From Myxococcus stipitatus DSM 14675 (GTDB lineage: Bacteria; Myxococcota; Myxococcia; Myxococcales; Myxococcaceae), in assembly GCF_000331735.1 (NCBI RefSeq), contig NC_020126.1, positions 3,286,001 to 3,350,000 of the forward strand: a stretch of 64,000 nt of DNA, written 5' to 3'. A program made the translations under genes and the position numbers. The notes below the pieces were generated by a model. The model saw nothing but the letters and a program-made list of their open reading frames with translations. It did no database searches and was not told where the DNA came from. This document shows, in pieces, positions 26,247 through 34,722 of this stretch (within the stretch, counting starts at the first letter, position 1; every line of letters begins with the position of its first letter).

Positions 26247-26298
26247 GGGTCGGCTGCGCATGGAGACCCCTGACGTCATGACGAAGTCGGCGTCGAAG
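26181..26298. repeat. Diverged tandem duplication, copy A
   Basis: Covers the last codons of the DJ-1 gene and a former AraC start (ATG at 26278). It aligns with copy B at 26301-26436. Over 26191-26230 the two copies share 32 of 40 bases. Confidence 0.65.
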
Positions 26299-26300
26299 GA

Positions 26301-26436
26301 CTCCCTGCGGCGCTCAGGGATTGGAGCAACGCCGCGCGGTGCGAGCACGCCGACCGCGCGTTCGCGGACGCCGCCGTCCGAGGATGACCGGCTGCGCATG
26401 GAGGACCAAGGTGTCATGACGAGCTCGGCGTTGACC
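26301..26436. repeat. Diverged tandem duplication, copy B
   Basis: Contains a remnant of a second DJ-1 C-terminus (in that frame LPAALRDWSNAARCEH..., ending in TGA at 26384) followed by the present AraC start region (ATG 26398 and 26416). The copies are offset by 120 bp in the first half and 138 bp in the second, from indels. Confidence 0.65.
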
Positions 26437-27324
26437 GCCGTGCTGAAGGCCGCCGTCGCGCGGGAGCATCCGGGGATTGTCACGGAGGGGCGCGACAAGC
26501 TCTCCATCCTCCAGGACGTCATGGACGCTCATGGCTGGCGCCCGGTGCTGGAGCTGGGCCGAGCACTTCGCGTGCTGTCGGCTCACCCCGTGCTGCGCGC
26601 GCTCAGCGCGGGGCAGACGCCTCGGCAGACCGTGGAGCGGTGGTGCACGCTCGAGCGCTTCATGCACTCGCGTCACCGGACCCGGCTCATCGAGGATGAC
26701 CCGGCCGAGGCCCGGATGACGCTGCGTCACGTGGCCATCGACGGCGGAAGGATTCGCGTCGTCAACGACCTGTTCATCTGGGGCGTCCTCGTCGCCATCC
26801 TGGAGACGGCGGGCTTCACGGGCCTCACGGTGTCGCTCGCGTCGACCTCTGGCGCATTCGTCATCCACGGCGGGAAGTCTCGCGTCGGCTCCAGGACGCT
26901 GCCCCCGGTGACGGACGTGGCCACCTTCACGTGGAGCCCCACGCGACGAACCCCGCCTCCCTTGCAGCCCCCTTCAGCGGAAGGTGCGACGGACCAGGTG
27001 CGCGACCGCCTCCAGTCGCTCATGGGCGAAGACCTGCTGCATCCCTGGACGCTCGAGGAGAGCGCGCGAAGGCTCACCTTGTCGCGCCGCTCGCTTCAAC
27101 GGGCGCTGCACGAGGAGGGCACAACCTTCTCGGAGACCCTGCAACGCTCGCGCGTCGACGCCGCGCACGGACTCCTCGCGGATGCGAGCCTGTCGCTCAC
27201 CGATGTCGCGTTCTGCACCGGCTTCTCCGACCAGGCTCACTTCTCCCGGACGTTCCGGAAGTACAACGACGTCCCGCCGTCGGCGCTTCGAGACCTGGTG
27301 CGCTCGAAGGCCGCCCCGCGCTGA
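26416..27324 (+). CDS. AraC-family transcriptional regulator
   Basis: A 302-residue regulator when started at the ATG at 26416, which begins MTSSALTAVLKAAVA and has AAGG just upstream. The frame stays open further 5' (ATGs at 26260, 26278 and 26398), but that part is duplicated DNA. The N-terminal ~200 residues form a family-specific sensing domain. The C-terminal AraC domain has two helix-turn-helix motifs (TLEESARRLTLSRRSLQRAL; SLTDVAFCTGFSDQAHFSR). It probably controls the adjacent DJ-1 lipoprotein gene, since a DJ-1/AraC pair seems to have been duplicated as a unit. Confidence 0.85.
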   Translation: MTSSALTAVLKAAVAREHPGIVTEGRDKLSILQDVMDAHGWRPVLELGRALRVLSAHPVLRALSAGQTPRQTVERWCTLERFMHSRHRTRLIEDDPAEARMTLRHVAIDGGRIRVVNDLFIWGVLVAILETAGFTGLTVSLASTSGAFVIHGGKSRVGSRTLPPVTDVATFTWSPTRRTPPPLQPPSAEGATDQVRDRLQSLMGEDLLHPWTLEESARRLTLSRRSLQRALHEEGTTFSETLQRSRVDAAHGLLADASLSLTDVAFCTGFSDQAHFSRTFRKYNDVPPSALRDLVRSKAAPR

Positions 27325-27447
27325 AGCACGGCACACGGTTCGGAGGGGGGAGGCGACCCGAGAGCACTGTCGAGGCGAGCGGACTCGTCTGGCTCAGGAT
27401 GATCGCCCCCCCGAGGGGGACCGCCCGAACGGGGCGGCCCGTCACCG

Positions 27448-28473
27448 TCAGCCCACCAGCCTGACGACCAACTGGGTCAGCCCGTAGACGAGCGCCGCCA
27501 TCAGCGCGGCCGCGGGGATGGTGAACACCCACGCCCAGATGATGCGCCCGGCCACGCCCCACTTCACCGCGCGCCAGCCGCGGGTCGCGCCCACGCCGAC
27601 GATCGCGCCGGTGATGGTGTGCGTGGTGGAGACGGGGATGCCCGCCGCCGCCAGCGCGATGATGGTGACACCGCCACCCGTCTCCGCGCTGAAGCCACCG
27701 ATGGGCGCCAGCTTCGTGAGGCTGTGTCCCATGGTGCGCACGATGCGCCAGCCACCGAAGAACGTCCCCAGCGAGATGGCCGCATGACAGGAGATGATCA
27801 TCCACCAGTCGATGTGGAACGGCCGGTCCTTCCAGATGGTGCCGAAGAGCACCACCGCGATGATTCCCATCACCTTCTGCGCGTCGTTGGTGCCGTGGCT
27901 GAAGGAGAAGATGGCGGACGAGACGAGCTGGAGCCGGCGGAACCACACGTCCACGTAGAGCGGCGTCTGCTTGTGCACCACCCACGTGCTCACCAGCATC
28001 AGCGACGTGCCCAGCACCATGCCGATGAGCGGGGAGAGCACGATGAAGGCGGCGATCTTCGCGATGCCCGAGCCCACCAGACCCTGGAAGCTCAGCACCG
28101 GCAGCGTCGCGCCAATCATGCCCCCGGCGAGCGCGTGCGACGAAGAGGAGGGCAGGCCCCACCACCACGTCAGCAGGTTCCAGGCGATGGCTCCCACCAG
28201 CGCGGAGAAGATGACGGACAGCACCGCGGTGGGACCGGCGTCGCGGAGCATGTCGAAGTTGATGATGCCCTTGCCCATCGTGTTGGCGACGTGGACACCT
28301 CCACCGAACGCGGCGATGAAGTTGAAGAAGGCGGCCCAGGCCACGGCCAGGTTCGGCGACAACACCCGAGTGGAGACCACGGTGGCGATGGAGTTCGCCG
28401 CGTCGTGGAATCCATTGATGAAGTCGAAGATGAGGGCCACTCCGACGATGAGGATGACGGCGGCGAGTAGCAT
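27448..28473 (-). CDS. PiT-family low-affinity inorganic phosphate transporter
   Basis: A 341-residue integral membrane protein with about ten hydrophobic segments and the two inverted PiT signatures: GFHDAANSIATVVSTRVL near residue 20 and SFSHGTNDAQKVMGII near residue 190. PiT carriers co-transport metal phosphate with protons, or phosphate with sodium. The start at 28473 lies 1 nt after the stop of the DUF47 gene, so the two are translated as a unit, a common arrangement. Confidence 0.95.
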   Translation of the reverse strand: MLLAAVILIVGVALIFDFINGFHDAANSIATVVSTRVLSPNLAVAWAAFFNFIAAFGGGVHVANTMGKGIINFDMLRDAGPTAVLSVIFSALVGAIAWNLLTWWWGLPSSSSHALAGGMIGATLPVLSFQGLVGSGIAKIAAFIVLSPLIGMVLGTSLMLVSTWVVHKQTPLYVDVWFRRLQLVSSAIFSFSHGTNDAQKVMGIIAVVLFGTIWKDRPFHIDWWMIISCHAAISLGTFFGGWRIVRTMGHSLTKLAPIGGFSAETGGGVTIIALAAAGIPVSTTHTITGAIVGVGATRGWRAVKWGVAGRIIWAWVFTIPAAALMAALVYGLTQLVVRLVG

Positions 28474-28474
28474 C

Positions 28475-29101
28475 TCAGGAGTGCTCCAGCACCACGCCTT
28501 CGATGACGTTCGCCACACCCTGACACTTGTCCGTGGCGGTCTCGATGAGGTCGTAAATCTCCTTCCACTTGATGATGGTCAGAGTGTCGACCCCGCTCTT
28601 GAAGAGGCGGCCCAATCCCGAGCGGAGCACCTCGTCCGCCTGGGCCTCCAGCTTCTTGATCTCCTTGCAGCCCGCCAGGATCTGCTCCGGCTTCTTGATG
28701 AGCCGCAGCGCCGCCACCACCTCCTGCACCTTCTGCGCGGACATCACGAGCAGCCGCGACAGCTCCGTGGCGTCCGGCAGACTGCTCTGGATTTCGTAGT
28801 AGTGCAGTCGCGACGCGGCCGCGTTGGTCAGGTCCAACACGTCGTCGATACGTGACAGCAACGTGTGGATCTGCGCCCGGTCGAACGGGGTGATGAACTG
28901 CTTGTGCAGGCGGTTGAAGGCGGTGTGGGTCACCTCGTCGCCTTGGTGCTCCACGTCCTTGAGCGCACGCACGCGCTCAGGCACGTCGCGGTAGTCGCTC
29001 AGCAGTTCATGCAGCATCTTCGCGCCTTGCACAGTGGCGGCGCATTGCTTGTCGAAGTCGTCGAAGAACTCGTCCGACTTGGGCATCAGCCTTTCGAGCA
29101 T
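28475..29101 (-). CDS. DUF47/TIGR00153 PhoU-like accessory protein
   Basis: A 208-residue all-helical protein resembling PhoU (LPKSDEFFDDFDKQ near the start, HQGDEVTHTAFNRLHK, and DRAQIHTLLSRIDDVLD). This family sits next to pit genes in many bacteria and is thought to modulate phosphate uptake. The ATG at 29101 has a GGGAGGGAGC ribosome site. The upstream 237 bp, up to the thioredoxin stop, probably contains the promoter of the pair. No clear Pho box was found. Confidence 0.92.
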   Translation of the reverse strand: MLERLMPKSDEFFDDFDKQCAATVQGAKMLHELLSDYRDVPERVRALKDVEHQGDEVTHTAFNRLHKQFITPFDRAQIHTLLSRIDDVLDLTNAAASRLHYYEIQSSLPDATELSRLLVMSAQKVQEVVAALRLIKKPEQILAGCKEIKKLEAQADEVLRSGLGRLFKSGVDTLTIIKWKEIYDLIETATDKCQGVANVIEGVVLEHS

Positions 29102-29338
29102 CGCTCCCTCCCGGGTGGGCGCGTCCGGCCGTCACCTGCTTGTGACGGTGCCGTGGCGCGCCCGTGACTACCTCACCTGGGGGGATTCGCCACAGACTCT
29201 TTTTGACTTGCAACGGGACACAGGACGCCACAAGGGGCGTCCGGTTCCCTGGCTGGTGCTACAGGTCTGCTCCAGGCGCGCTCCCACAGTCCTACCGCCT
29301 GGCTGCCTCGGGGCATTAGCCAGGGGTGGGGGTGCGCA

Positions 29339-29665
29339 TCAGAGATGTGCGCGCAGCTCCTCTTCCAGCCGGGCCCGAGGCCGGGCTCCCACGAGCTGTT
29401 GCACCACCTTTCCCTCCTTGAAGAGCAGCAGCGAGGGCAGGGCGCGGATGCCATACCGCTGGGCGGTCTCCTGGTGGTCGTCCACGTTGATCTGGGTGAC
29501 CTTCAGCCGGCCCCGGTACTCGGAGGCGAGCGCATCCAGGATGGGGGAGATGGCGCGGCACGGCGGGCACCAGGTGGCGGTGAAGTCCACCAGGACGGGC
29601 TCCTGGGCCTCCAGCACCTCGTGTTGGAACTGCGCGTCGCCCAGCTCGATGACGTCCTTGGCCAT
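29339..29665 (-). CDS. Thioredoxin with WCPPC active site
   Basis: A 108-residue classical-length thioredoxin, cytoplasmic (no signal). The active site reads ATWCPPCRAISP, with Pro in place of the usual Gly (WCGPC). This should shift the redox potential or partner choice. The cis-Pro is present in IRALPSLLLF. The ATG at 29665 has a GGAGGA site. It lies 108 bp downstream of the LysR gene on the same strand. Confidence 0.93.
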   Translation of the reverse strand: MAKDVIELGDAQFQHEVLEAQEPVLVDFTATWCPPCRAISPILDALASEYRGRLKVTQINVDDHQETAQRYGIRALPSLLLFKEGKVVQQLVGARPRARLEEELRAHL

Positions 29666-29773
29666 GTTCTGTCCTCCGGAGTGAGGCACGGCCCGCAGGC
29701 CGCGCCCGGATGGAGGAGGTGTAGTGGCCAGGGGGCTTGGGGACGAGAGGCCCTGGCGGAACACTGGGTTGCG

Positions 29774-30715
29774 TCAGGAGCCCTGGCGCGAGCGCACGGC
29801 GGGGGTGTCCTCGTCCCAGGGCAGCGCCGCGCCGCGTTCAGCGAGGAGCGTCAGGAAGGCTCGCACCTTCGGCGGGAGCTGTCGGCTGCTGGGGTACACG
29901 GCGTAGATGGGGATGCCGGGGGGCGTCTCGGGTTGGAGCACGGGGACGAGCAGTCCGCTCCGGACGTCGTCGAAGACGAGCGAGGTGGGCAGCCGCACCA
30001 CGCCCAGCCCCGAGCGCGCCGCGGCCTGTCCCGCGCGCACGCTGGGGACTCGCAGGCGGCCGGACACGGGGACACTTCGCGCGCCGCGGCCTTCGCCGAA
30101 GAACCAGACCTCATCCGTGCCGGGCTCGGCGAGGAGGACGCAGTCGTGGCCTTGCAGGTCCGCGGGCGTGCGCGGGGTGCCATGCCGGGAGAGGTACGCG
30201 GGACTGGCGTAGTACCCGGTGCGCAGGCGGCCGAGCTTGCGCGCGACCAGGGACGAGTCCGCGAGGGGGCCGGTGCGCAGCGCCAGGTCGTACTCCTGGG
30301 CGATGAGGTCCACGTGGGCCTCGGCGAGGGAGAGCTCCACGCGCAGGAGGGGGTGGCGCAGGAGCAATTCGGCGACGAGGGGCGTGAGCAGCTCTCCCAG
30401 GAGCGAGAGCGTGGCGATGCGCAGGGTGCCCTGGGGGGTGGCGCGGGCCTCGCCCATGGCGCGGTTCACCTCGCGGGCCTCGGAGACCAGGCGGGTGCAG
30501 TGGGCGAGGTAGTCGCGGCCGGCCTCGGTGAGGCGGAGGTGTCTGGGGTTGCGCTCGACGAGTCGCACGCCCAGCCGCTCCTCGAGGGCGGAGAGGCGGC
30601 GGCTCACGGTGGACTTGCGCAGGCCCAGGCGTTGGGCCGCGGCGGTGAGGCCGCCCGAGGTCACCACCTCCGAGAAGAGGACCATGTCATCCAGCAGGGG
30701 AGGGCTTGGAGGCAC
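29774..30715 (-). CDS. LysR-family transcriptional regulator
   Basis: A 313-residue regulator. The N-terminal winged helix-turn-helix covers residues ~8-68 (LTAAAQRLGLRKSTVSRRLS), followed by a LysR substrate-binding domain (TLRIATLSLLGELLTPLVAE...). It belongs to the subgroup that often controls oxidoreductase or detoxification genes. It is divergent from dusA with 110 bp between, and thioredoxin lies downstream. The target is not determinable from sequence. Confidence 0.92.
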   Translation of the reverse strand: MPPSPPLLDDMVLFSEVVTSGGLTAAAQRLGLRKSTVSRRLSALEERLGVRLVERNPRHLRLTEAGRDYLAHCTRLVSEAREVNRAMGEARATPQGTLRIATLSLLGELLTPLVAELLLRHPLLRVELSLAEAHVDLIAQEYDLALRTGPLADSSLVARKLGRLRTGYYASPAYLSRHGTPRTPADLQGHDCVLLAEPGTDEVWFFGEGRGARSVPVSGRLRVPSVRAGQAAARSGLGVVRLPTSLVFDDVRSGLLVPVLQPETPPGIPIYAVYPSSRQLPPKVRAFLTLLAERGAALPWDEDTPAVRSRQGS

Positions 30716-30825
30716 GGTGCGAGATTAACCGTTGGGCTTCACTGGGGGGTGGGCATGCGAGGGAAACCCGGGTAGATGCAGGCGAGGGACCTCGGGATAT
30801 CCGGCCCCTGCCTCCGAGTTGACTC

Positions 30826-31824
30826 ATGATGCCTTCCCGCCCCATGCCGTTGTGTGTCGCGCCGATGATGGATTGGACGGACCGGCACTGCCGCTACTTC
30901 CACCGTCAGATCAGCCAGCACACGCTCTTGTACACGGAGATGTTGACCACGGGCGCGGTGCTGCACGGCGACCGGGAGCGGCTCCTGGGCTACGAGCCGG
31001 CAGAGCACCCCGTGGCCATCCAGTTGGGTGGGTCGGAGCCGGAGGCGCTGGCGGAGTCCGCGCGCATCGCGGAGGCGTGGGGCTACGACGAGGTGAACCT
31101 CAACGTGGGGTGCCCCAGTGATCGGGTGCAGTCGGGTCGGTTCGGGGCGTGCTTGATGGCGGAGCCGGAGCTGGTCGCGCGGTTGGTGGCGGCCATGCGG
31201 GCGGCGGTGCGCATCCCGGTGACGGTGAAGTCGCGCATCGCCATTGACGAGTTGGAGGAGTGGCCCACGTTGGAGCGCTTCGTGCGGCTGATTGCCGCGG
31301 AGGGCTGCACGCGGTTCATCGTGCATGCGCGCAAGGCGTGGCTCCAGGGGTTGAGTCCGAAGGAGAACCGCGATGTGCCGCCGCTGCGCTACGAGCTGGT
31401 GCACCAGCTCAAGCAGGAGCTGCCGCACCTGGACATCAGCATCAACGGGGGCATCAAGACGCTGGATGCGGCCGCCGAGCAGCTGACGAAGGTGGACGGG
31501 GTGATGATCGGGCGCGCCGTCTATGAGAATCCCTACCTGCTCGCGGAGGCGGACCGCCGCTTCTTCGGAGTGCAGGAGGCGCCTCGTGCGCGGCACGAGG
31601 TCGTCGAGGCGATGCTGCCGTACATCGAGCGGAGTCGTCAGCGCGGTGCGCCGCTCAGCTCGGTGACGAGGCACATGCTGGGGTTGTTCCAGGGGTTGCC
31701 CGGTGCGCGTGCGTGGCGCAGGCACTTGAGCGAGAACGCGCACAAGCCGGGAGCGGGGCCGGAGGTGGTGGTGGCCGCGCTCGCGAAGGTGCGCCGCGAG
31801 CCGGAGTCGGTGGTCGCGGCCTGA
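30826..31824 (+). CDS. dusA: tRNA-dihydrouridine synthase A
   Basis: A 332-residue FMN-dependent enzyme reducing uridine in the tRNA D-loop (U20/U20a for DusA). Family motifs: CVAPMMDWTDRHCRYF at the N-terminus, LLYTEMLTTGA, AIQLGGSEP, the catalytic Cys in NLNVGCPSDRVQ (about residue 93), and SINGGIKTLDAA and GVMIGRAVYENPYL for flavin binding. The N-terminal sequence pattern is DusA rather than DusB or DusC. There are two adjacent ATGs at 30826 and 30829, and either could be used. Confidence 0.95.
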   Translation: MMPSRPMPLCVAPMMDWTDRHCRYFHRQISQHTLLYTEMLTTGAVLHGDRERLLGYEPAEHPVAIQLGGSEPEALAESARIAEAWGYDEVNLNVGCPSDRVQSGRFGACLMAEPELVARLVAAMRAAVRIPVTVKSRIAIDELEEWPTLERFVRLIAAEGCTRFIVHARKAWLQGLSPKENRDVPPLRYELVHQLKQELPHLDISINGGIKTLDAAAEQLTKVDGVMIGRAVYENPYLLAEADRRFFGVQEAPRARHEVVEAMLPYIERSRQRGAPLSSVTRHMLGLFQGLPGARAWRRHLSENAHKPGAGPEVVVAALAKVRREPESVVAA

Positions 31825-31831
31825 GGGGCGC

Positions 31832-32419
31832 TCAGACTTCCTCGAACTCCGCGCCGGTGACGTGGGCGCGCTCGAGGGCATCCTTGATGTCCTCGGAGAC
31901 GATGAGGACGCCGGTCCATCCCCAGGGGCGGAACACCTTCACGCCGCCGACCTGGGTGGGGTCGATGCGCAGGCCGTAGACGCTGCGGTACTTGCCGAGC
32001 TTGTCCGGGCGTTCGTCCTCGGGCTTCCAGTACAGCACCTCCTCCGAGGCTTCATCGTCGATGCAGCGGACGAGCCGCGTCGCCACGAGGATGAGGTACT
32101 GGTCGGGGCAGCCTGGGATGTCCACGGGGATGAGCTGCACGTCGTCGGGGGCCAACTCCGCGAAGAGGGTGGCGGCCTTGACGTGGATGACGGGAGTCAT
32201 CCCCGCGCCAGCATGGCTGTAGTCCAATCGCCTGCCAGGCTCGTCGATGGGGAGCGTCAGGCGACCGGAGACGCGGGCGGGCCGACCGGAGGAGAACTCC
32301 CTGAAGTCCTCCACCTCATGCCCCTCGCTCGTCAACGGGTCCCCCAGGAACCAGTTTCCTTCCTGGACGTTCTCCATGAGCCTGAAATATCGAGCGGGAT
32401 TCGGCATGGAGGGGCGCAT
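31832..32419 (-). CDS. Imm11-type (DUF1629) immunity-like protein
   Basis: A 195-residue soluble protein. Motifs such as PVDIPGCPDQYLILVATRLV, CIDDEASEEVLYWKPED, YGLRIDPTQVGGVKVFRPWG and LIVSEDIKDALE match what I recall of the myxobacterial Imm11 proteins, which act as immunity factors next to polymorphic toxins. No toxin gene is adjacent here. The ATG at 32419 has GAGAGG upstream. It follows the CGNR gene by 30 bp on the same strand and its stop is 7 bp from the dusA stop (convergent). Confidence 0.75.
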   Translation of the reverse strand: MRPSMPNPARYFRLMENVQEGNWFLGDPLTSEGHEVEDFREFSSGRPARVSGRLTLPIDEPGRRLDYSHAGAGMTPVIHVKAATLFAELAPDDVQLIPVDIPGCPDQYLILVATRLVRCIDDEASEEVLYWKPEDERPDKLGKYRSVYGLRIDPTQVGGVKVFRPWGWTGVLIVSEDIKDALERAHVTGAEFEEV

Positions 32420-32449
32420 TACGACCTCTCTGGTTTCAGCTTCGACAGG

Positions 32450-33004
32450 TCATTGCTTGGGCATACCGGAGCGGAAGCGCTGGAGCTTGGTGCGGTTGCC
32501 GCATACGGCCATGGAGCACCAGCGTCCTGAGCGGTTCTTCGACGTGTCGTAGAAGGCTTCCTGGCACGCCCCCGCCGCGCAGACCTTCATCCGGGGCCAG
32601 TAGCCCTCGCGCTGCGTGGAGACGATGGCGGCGAAGAGGTGCCCCAACCCCTTCCAGCCGCCATGGCCCGCGGGACGCAACACGACTCCCTCCTCGCTGA
32701 AGCCCACCGTGAGCGGACTGCTGGCGGCCACCCGCTCCAGCGTGCGGAGCTCCGATGCCGGCAGCGGCTCTCCCGTGTGCGAGAGCAGCACGGCCCGCAA
32801 TGCCTCGCGCATCTCGATGGCCGCCTTGAACACCTCCGACGAGACAGTGTCGGCGGTCGACAACAATCCCCGAGCACGACACCAGGACGCGAACGCCTCC
32901 GCCGTGGGCACCGCGTCGACCAGCTTCTCCACGTCCAACGTGTTCACGAAATCGAGCAACAGCACGACATCCGTGGGGAGTCCGGGGCTGTGTGCATCGG
33001 CCAT
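32450..33004 (-). CDS. CGNR zinc-finger (ABATE-domain) regulator
   Basis: A 184-residue protein. The N-terminal ABATE-like region starts VLLLDFVNTLDVEKL and is followed by a C-terminal CGNR-type zinc finger with CAAGACQEAFYDTSKNR, RWCSM and VCGNRTK, whose Cys residues should bind zinc. These proteins are thought to be transcriptional regulators sensing a small ligand. Its stop is 30 bp from the Imm11-like gene and its start 9 bp after the arginase-like gene, so the three probably form an operon. Confidence 0.9.
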   Translation of the reverse strand: MADAHSPGLPTDVVLLLDFVNTLDVEKLVDAVPTAEAFASWCRARGLLSTADTVSSEVFKAAIEMREALRAVLLSHTGEPLPASELRTLERVAASSPLTVGFSEEGVVLRPAGHGGWKGLGHLFAAIVSTQREGYWPRMKVCAAGACQEAFYDTSKNRSGRWCSMAVCGNRTKLQRFRSGMPKQ

Positions 33005-33013
33005 GGCCAGGGC

Positions 33014-33943
33014 CTATCGCGTCTCACTCGCGGGCACCAGCGCCCCCAATCCGCGGACCAGCGTGTCCACCAACGCCCGCGCCGCATGTCGCTCCGGGTC
33101 CAGGCTCGGGTCGTAGATGGTGACGTCCATCCCCACCGCCATCCCTGACTCCACGAGCCGCGCCACCAACTCGCCCAGCTCGTCCACGCGCAGCCCATCC
33201 GGCTGACGCGAGTCCACAGCCGGCATCACCGCGTCGTCCATCACGTCCGCGTCCAGATGCATCCAGAACCCATCGACCCCCGTGGCCCGGAAGCGCTCGA
33301 CGGCCCGCGTCACCCCCGCCGCGATGCCATCCCTGCGCAGCGTGCTCAAGTCCAACCACGCCATCGCCGTGTCACGAACGTGCTCAGCGGAGACCTTCGC
33401 ACCCCAATGCTCCGGGTCCCTGACTCCCAACACGGCCACGTCCTCGTCGCGGACCAAGGGGCCTCGCCCTTCCAGGTTCGACAGGAGCGAAGGGCCTCGG
33501 CCCGAGGCGAACCACAAGTCCATCCCCGCGACACCTCCGGACAAAGACGCTTCCGGTGGCCAGAAGTCGGTGTGCCCATCCATGAAGGCCAGCCCGTGGC
33601 GGCCACCCGTGCGCTTCAGCCCCAGCAGACACCCCAGCAAGATGCTGCAATCACCCCCGAGCACCAGCGGGAAGCGCTTCGCCCGCACGACGCGCTCCAC
33701 CACGTCCGCGAGTTCGCGGCTCATCGCCACGATGCCTCGCGGGTTGCGGACCCGAAGCTCCGCGTCCCGCTCCGGCTCATACGGCCCGGGCAACACCGTG
33801 TGCTCCACCCGAGCCCCGAGCCGACTCCCGAGCCCCGCATCCATGAGCGCCTCCGGGAGGAGGTCCACGCGGGGAACCCGTCCCTCCGGGCGACTGAGTC
33901 CCAGACTCGATGGCGCGGCGACCAGGGCGATGGGCGAGGGCAT
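33014..33943 (-). CDS. Arginase/agmatinase (ureohydrolase) family protein
   Basis: A 309-residue ureohydrolase-fold protein. Manganese-binding motifs are present in modified form: LGGDCSILLG (usually GGDH), FMDGHTDFW (usually DAHxD) and MHLDADVMDD (usually SxDxDxxDP). The His of the first motif is replaced by Cys, so metal occupancy may differ from canonical arginases. The ATG at 33943 has GGAG 6 nt upstream and is preferred to 33973. It is the first gene of the arginase-CGNR-Imm11 run. The substrate is uncertain. Confidence 0.85.
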   Translation of the reverse strand: MPSPIALVAAPSSLGLSRPEGRVPRVDLLPEALMDAGLGSRLGARVEHTVLPGPYEPERDAELRVRNPRGIVAMSRELADVVERVVRAKRFPLVLGGDCSILLGCLLGLKRTGGRHGLAFMDGHTDFWPPEASLSGGVAGMDLWFASGRGPSLLSNLEGRGPLVRDEDVAVLGVRDPEHWGAKVSAEHVRDTAMAWLDLSTLRRDGIAAGVTRAVERFRATGVDGFWMHLDADVMDDAVMPAVDSRQPDGLRVDELGELVARLVESGMAVGMDVTIYDPSLDPERHAARALVDTLVRGLGALVPASETR

Positions 33944-34163
33944 GGGGACTCCGGGATGAAGTGTAACCTTCATGTCGATTTTAATGGTGTCTGGAAGGTA
34001 ATGCCCCAACCCGAGGTCTGCAACCAGTCATACGGATTCGATGGTTTCAAGCGAAGGGGGAGCGGGTCTCTGGCGACCGGAAGGAGGGGCGCTCAGGATC
34101 TCGACAGGGGCCAGGGGCCCTGGGAGCATGGGCCCCCCGTACCGTCAAACCGGAGGTTCAATC

Positions 34164-34688
34164 GTGGCTGCTGGCTCTCTCGCATCCAAGCTCGTCAAGC
34201 TGCAGGACAACATCACGGAGTGCGCTGCTCGGCGCAAGCTCTGGACGGAGAAGTTCCCGGAGTTCGAGCGGCTCGCGAAGTCGGTCGTCGAAGGTGTCAA
34301 CAAGGATGCGGCCCTGGGCGAGCTGCTCACCGTCCACACGTTCCAGACGGATTGGGGGAACATGCCCCTCCTGATTGTCAGGTTCGCGGAGGGCTCGACG
34401 GGACTCACGCGCACGGGCTCCGACGAGTCCGACAAGCTCACCGCGCGGGGCGCCGCCATCTCGTTCATCCCCGACGTCACCGGGCGCGTGGTGGTCTTCA
34501 TCTCGAGCTTCTCGCTCAAGGACAAGATGAACCCGACCCTCAAGCGCGAGGAGTTCGACGGCCGCTCTGTTCGCAGCCACCTCCCGGGCGACCTCATGAG
34601 CAGCGTGGCCATCCAGAACGAGCTGAATGCGTTCTTCGACGCGGTGCTCCCCACGCACTGGTCGAACGCCATGCAGCTCCCCGGCTAG
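34164..34688 (+). CDS. Hypothetical protein
   Basis: A 174-residue protein starting with GTG at 34164, chosen because CGGAGG stands 8 nt upstream. It begins AAGSLASKLVKLQDNITECA, has a helical first third and then beta-rich sequence (GNMPLLIVRFAEGST, GRVVVFISSFS). No signal peptide, membrane segment or known motif is recognised. It is a single gene between the divergent arginase run and the convergent TPR gene. Confidence 0.7.
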   Translation: MAAGSLASKLVKLQDNITECAARRKLWTEKFPEFERLAKSVVEGVNKDAALGELLTVHTFQTDWGNMPLLIVRFAEGSTGLTRTGSDESDKLTARGAAISFIPDVTGRVVVFISSFSLKDKMNPTLKREEFDGRSVRSHLPGDLMSSVAIQNELNAFFDAVLPTHWSNAMQLPG

Positions 34689-34722
34689 CCACACGGGCGG
34701 ACCTCAGCGCCGGGATGTGGCC

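Noticed and set aside
26398..26415. ATG at 26398 as the AraC start.
   Set aside because: Possible, but the ATG at 26416 has the better AAGG placement and begins at a natural N-terminus; upstream ATGs fall in duplicated DNA.
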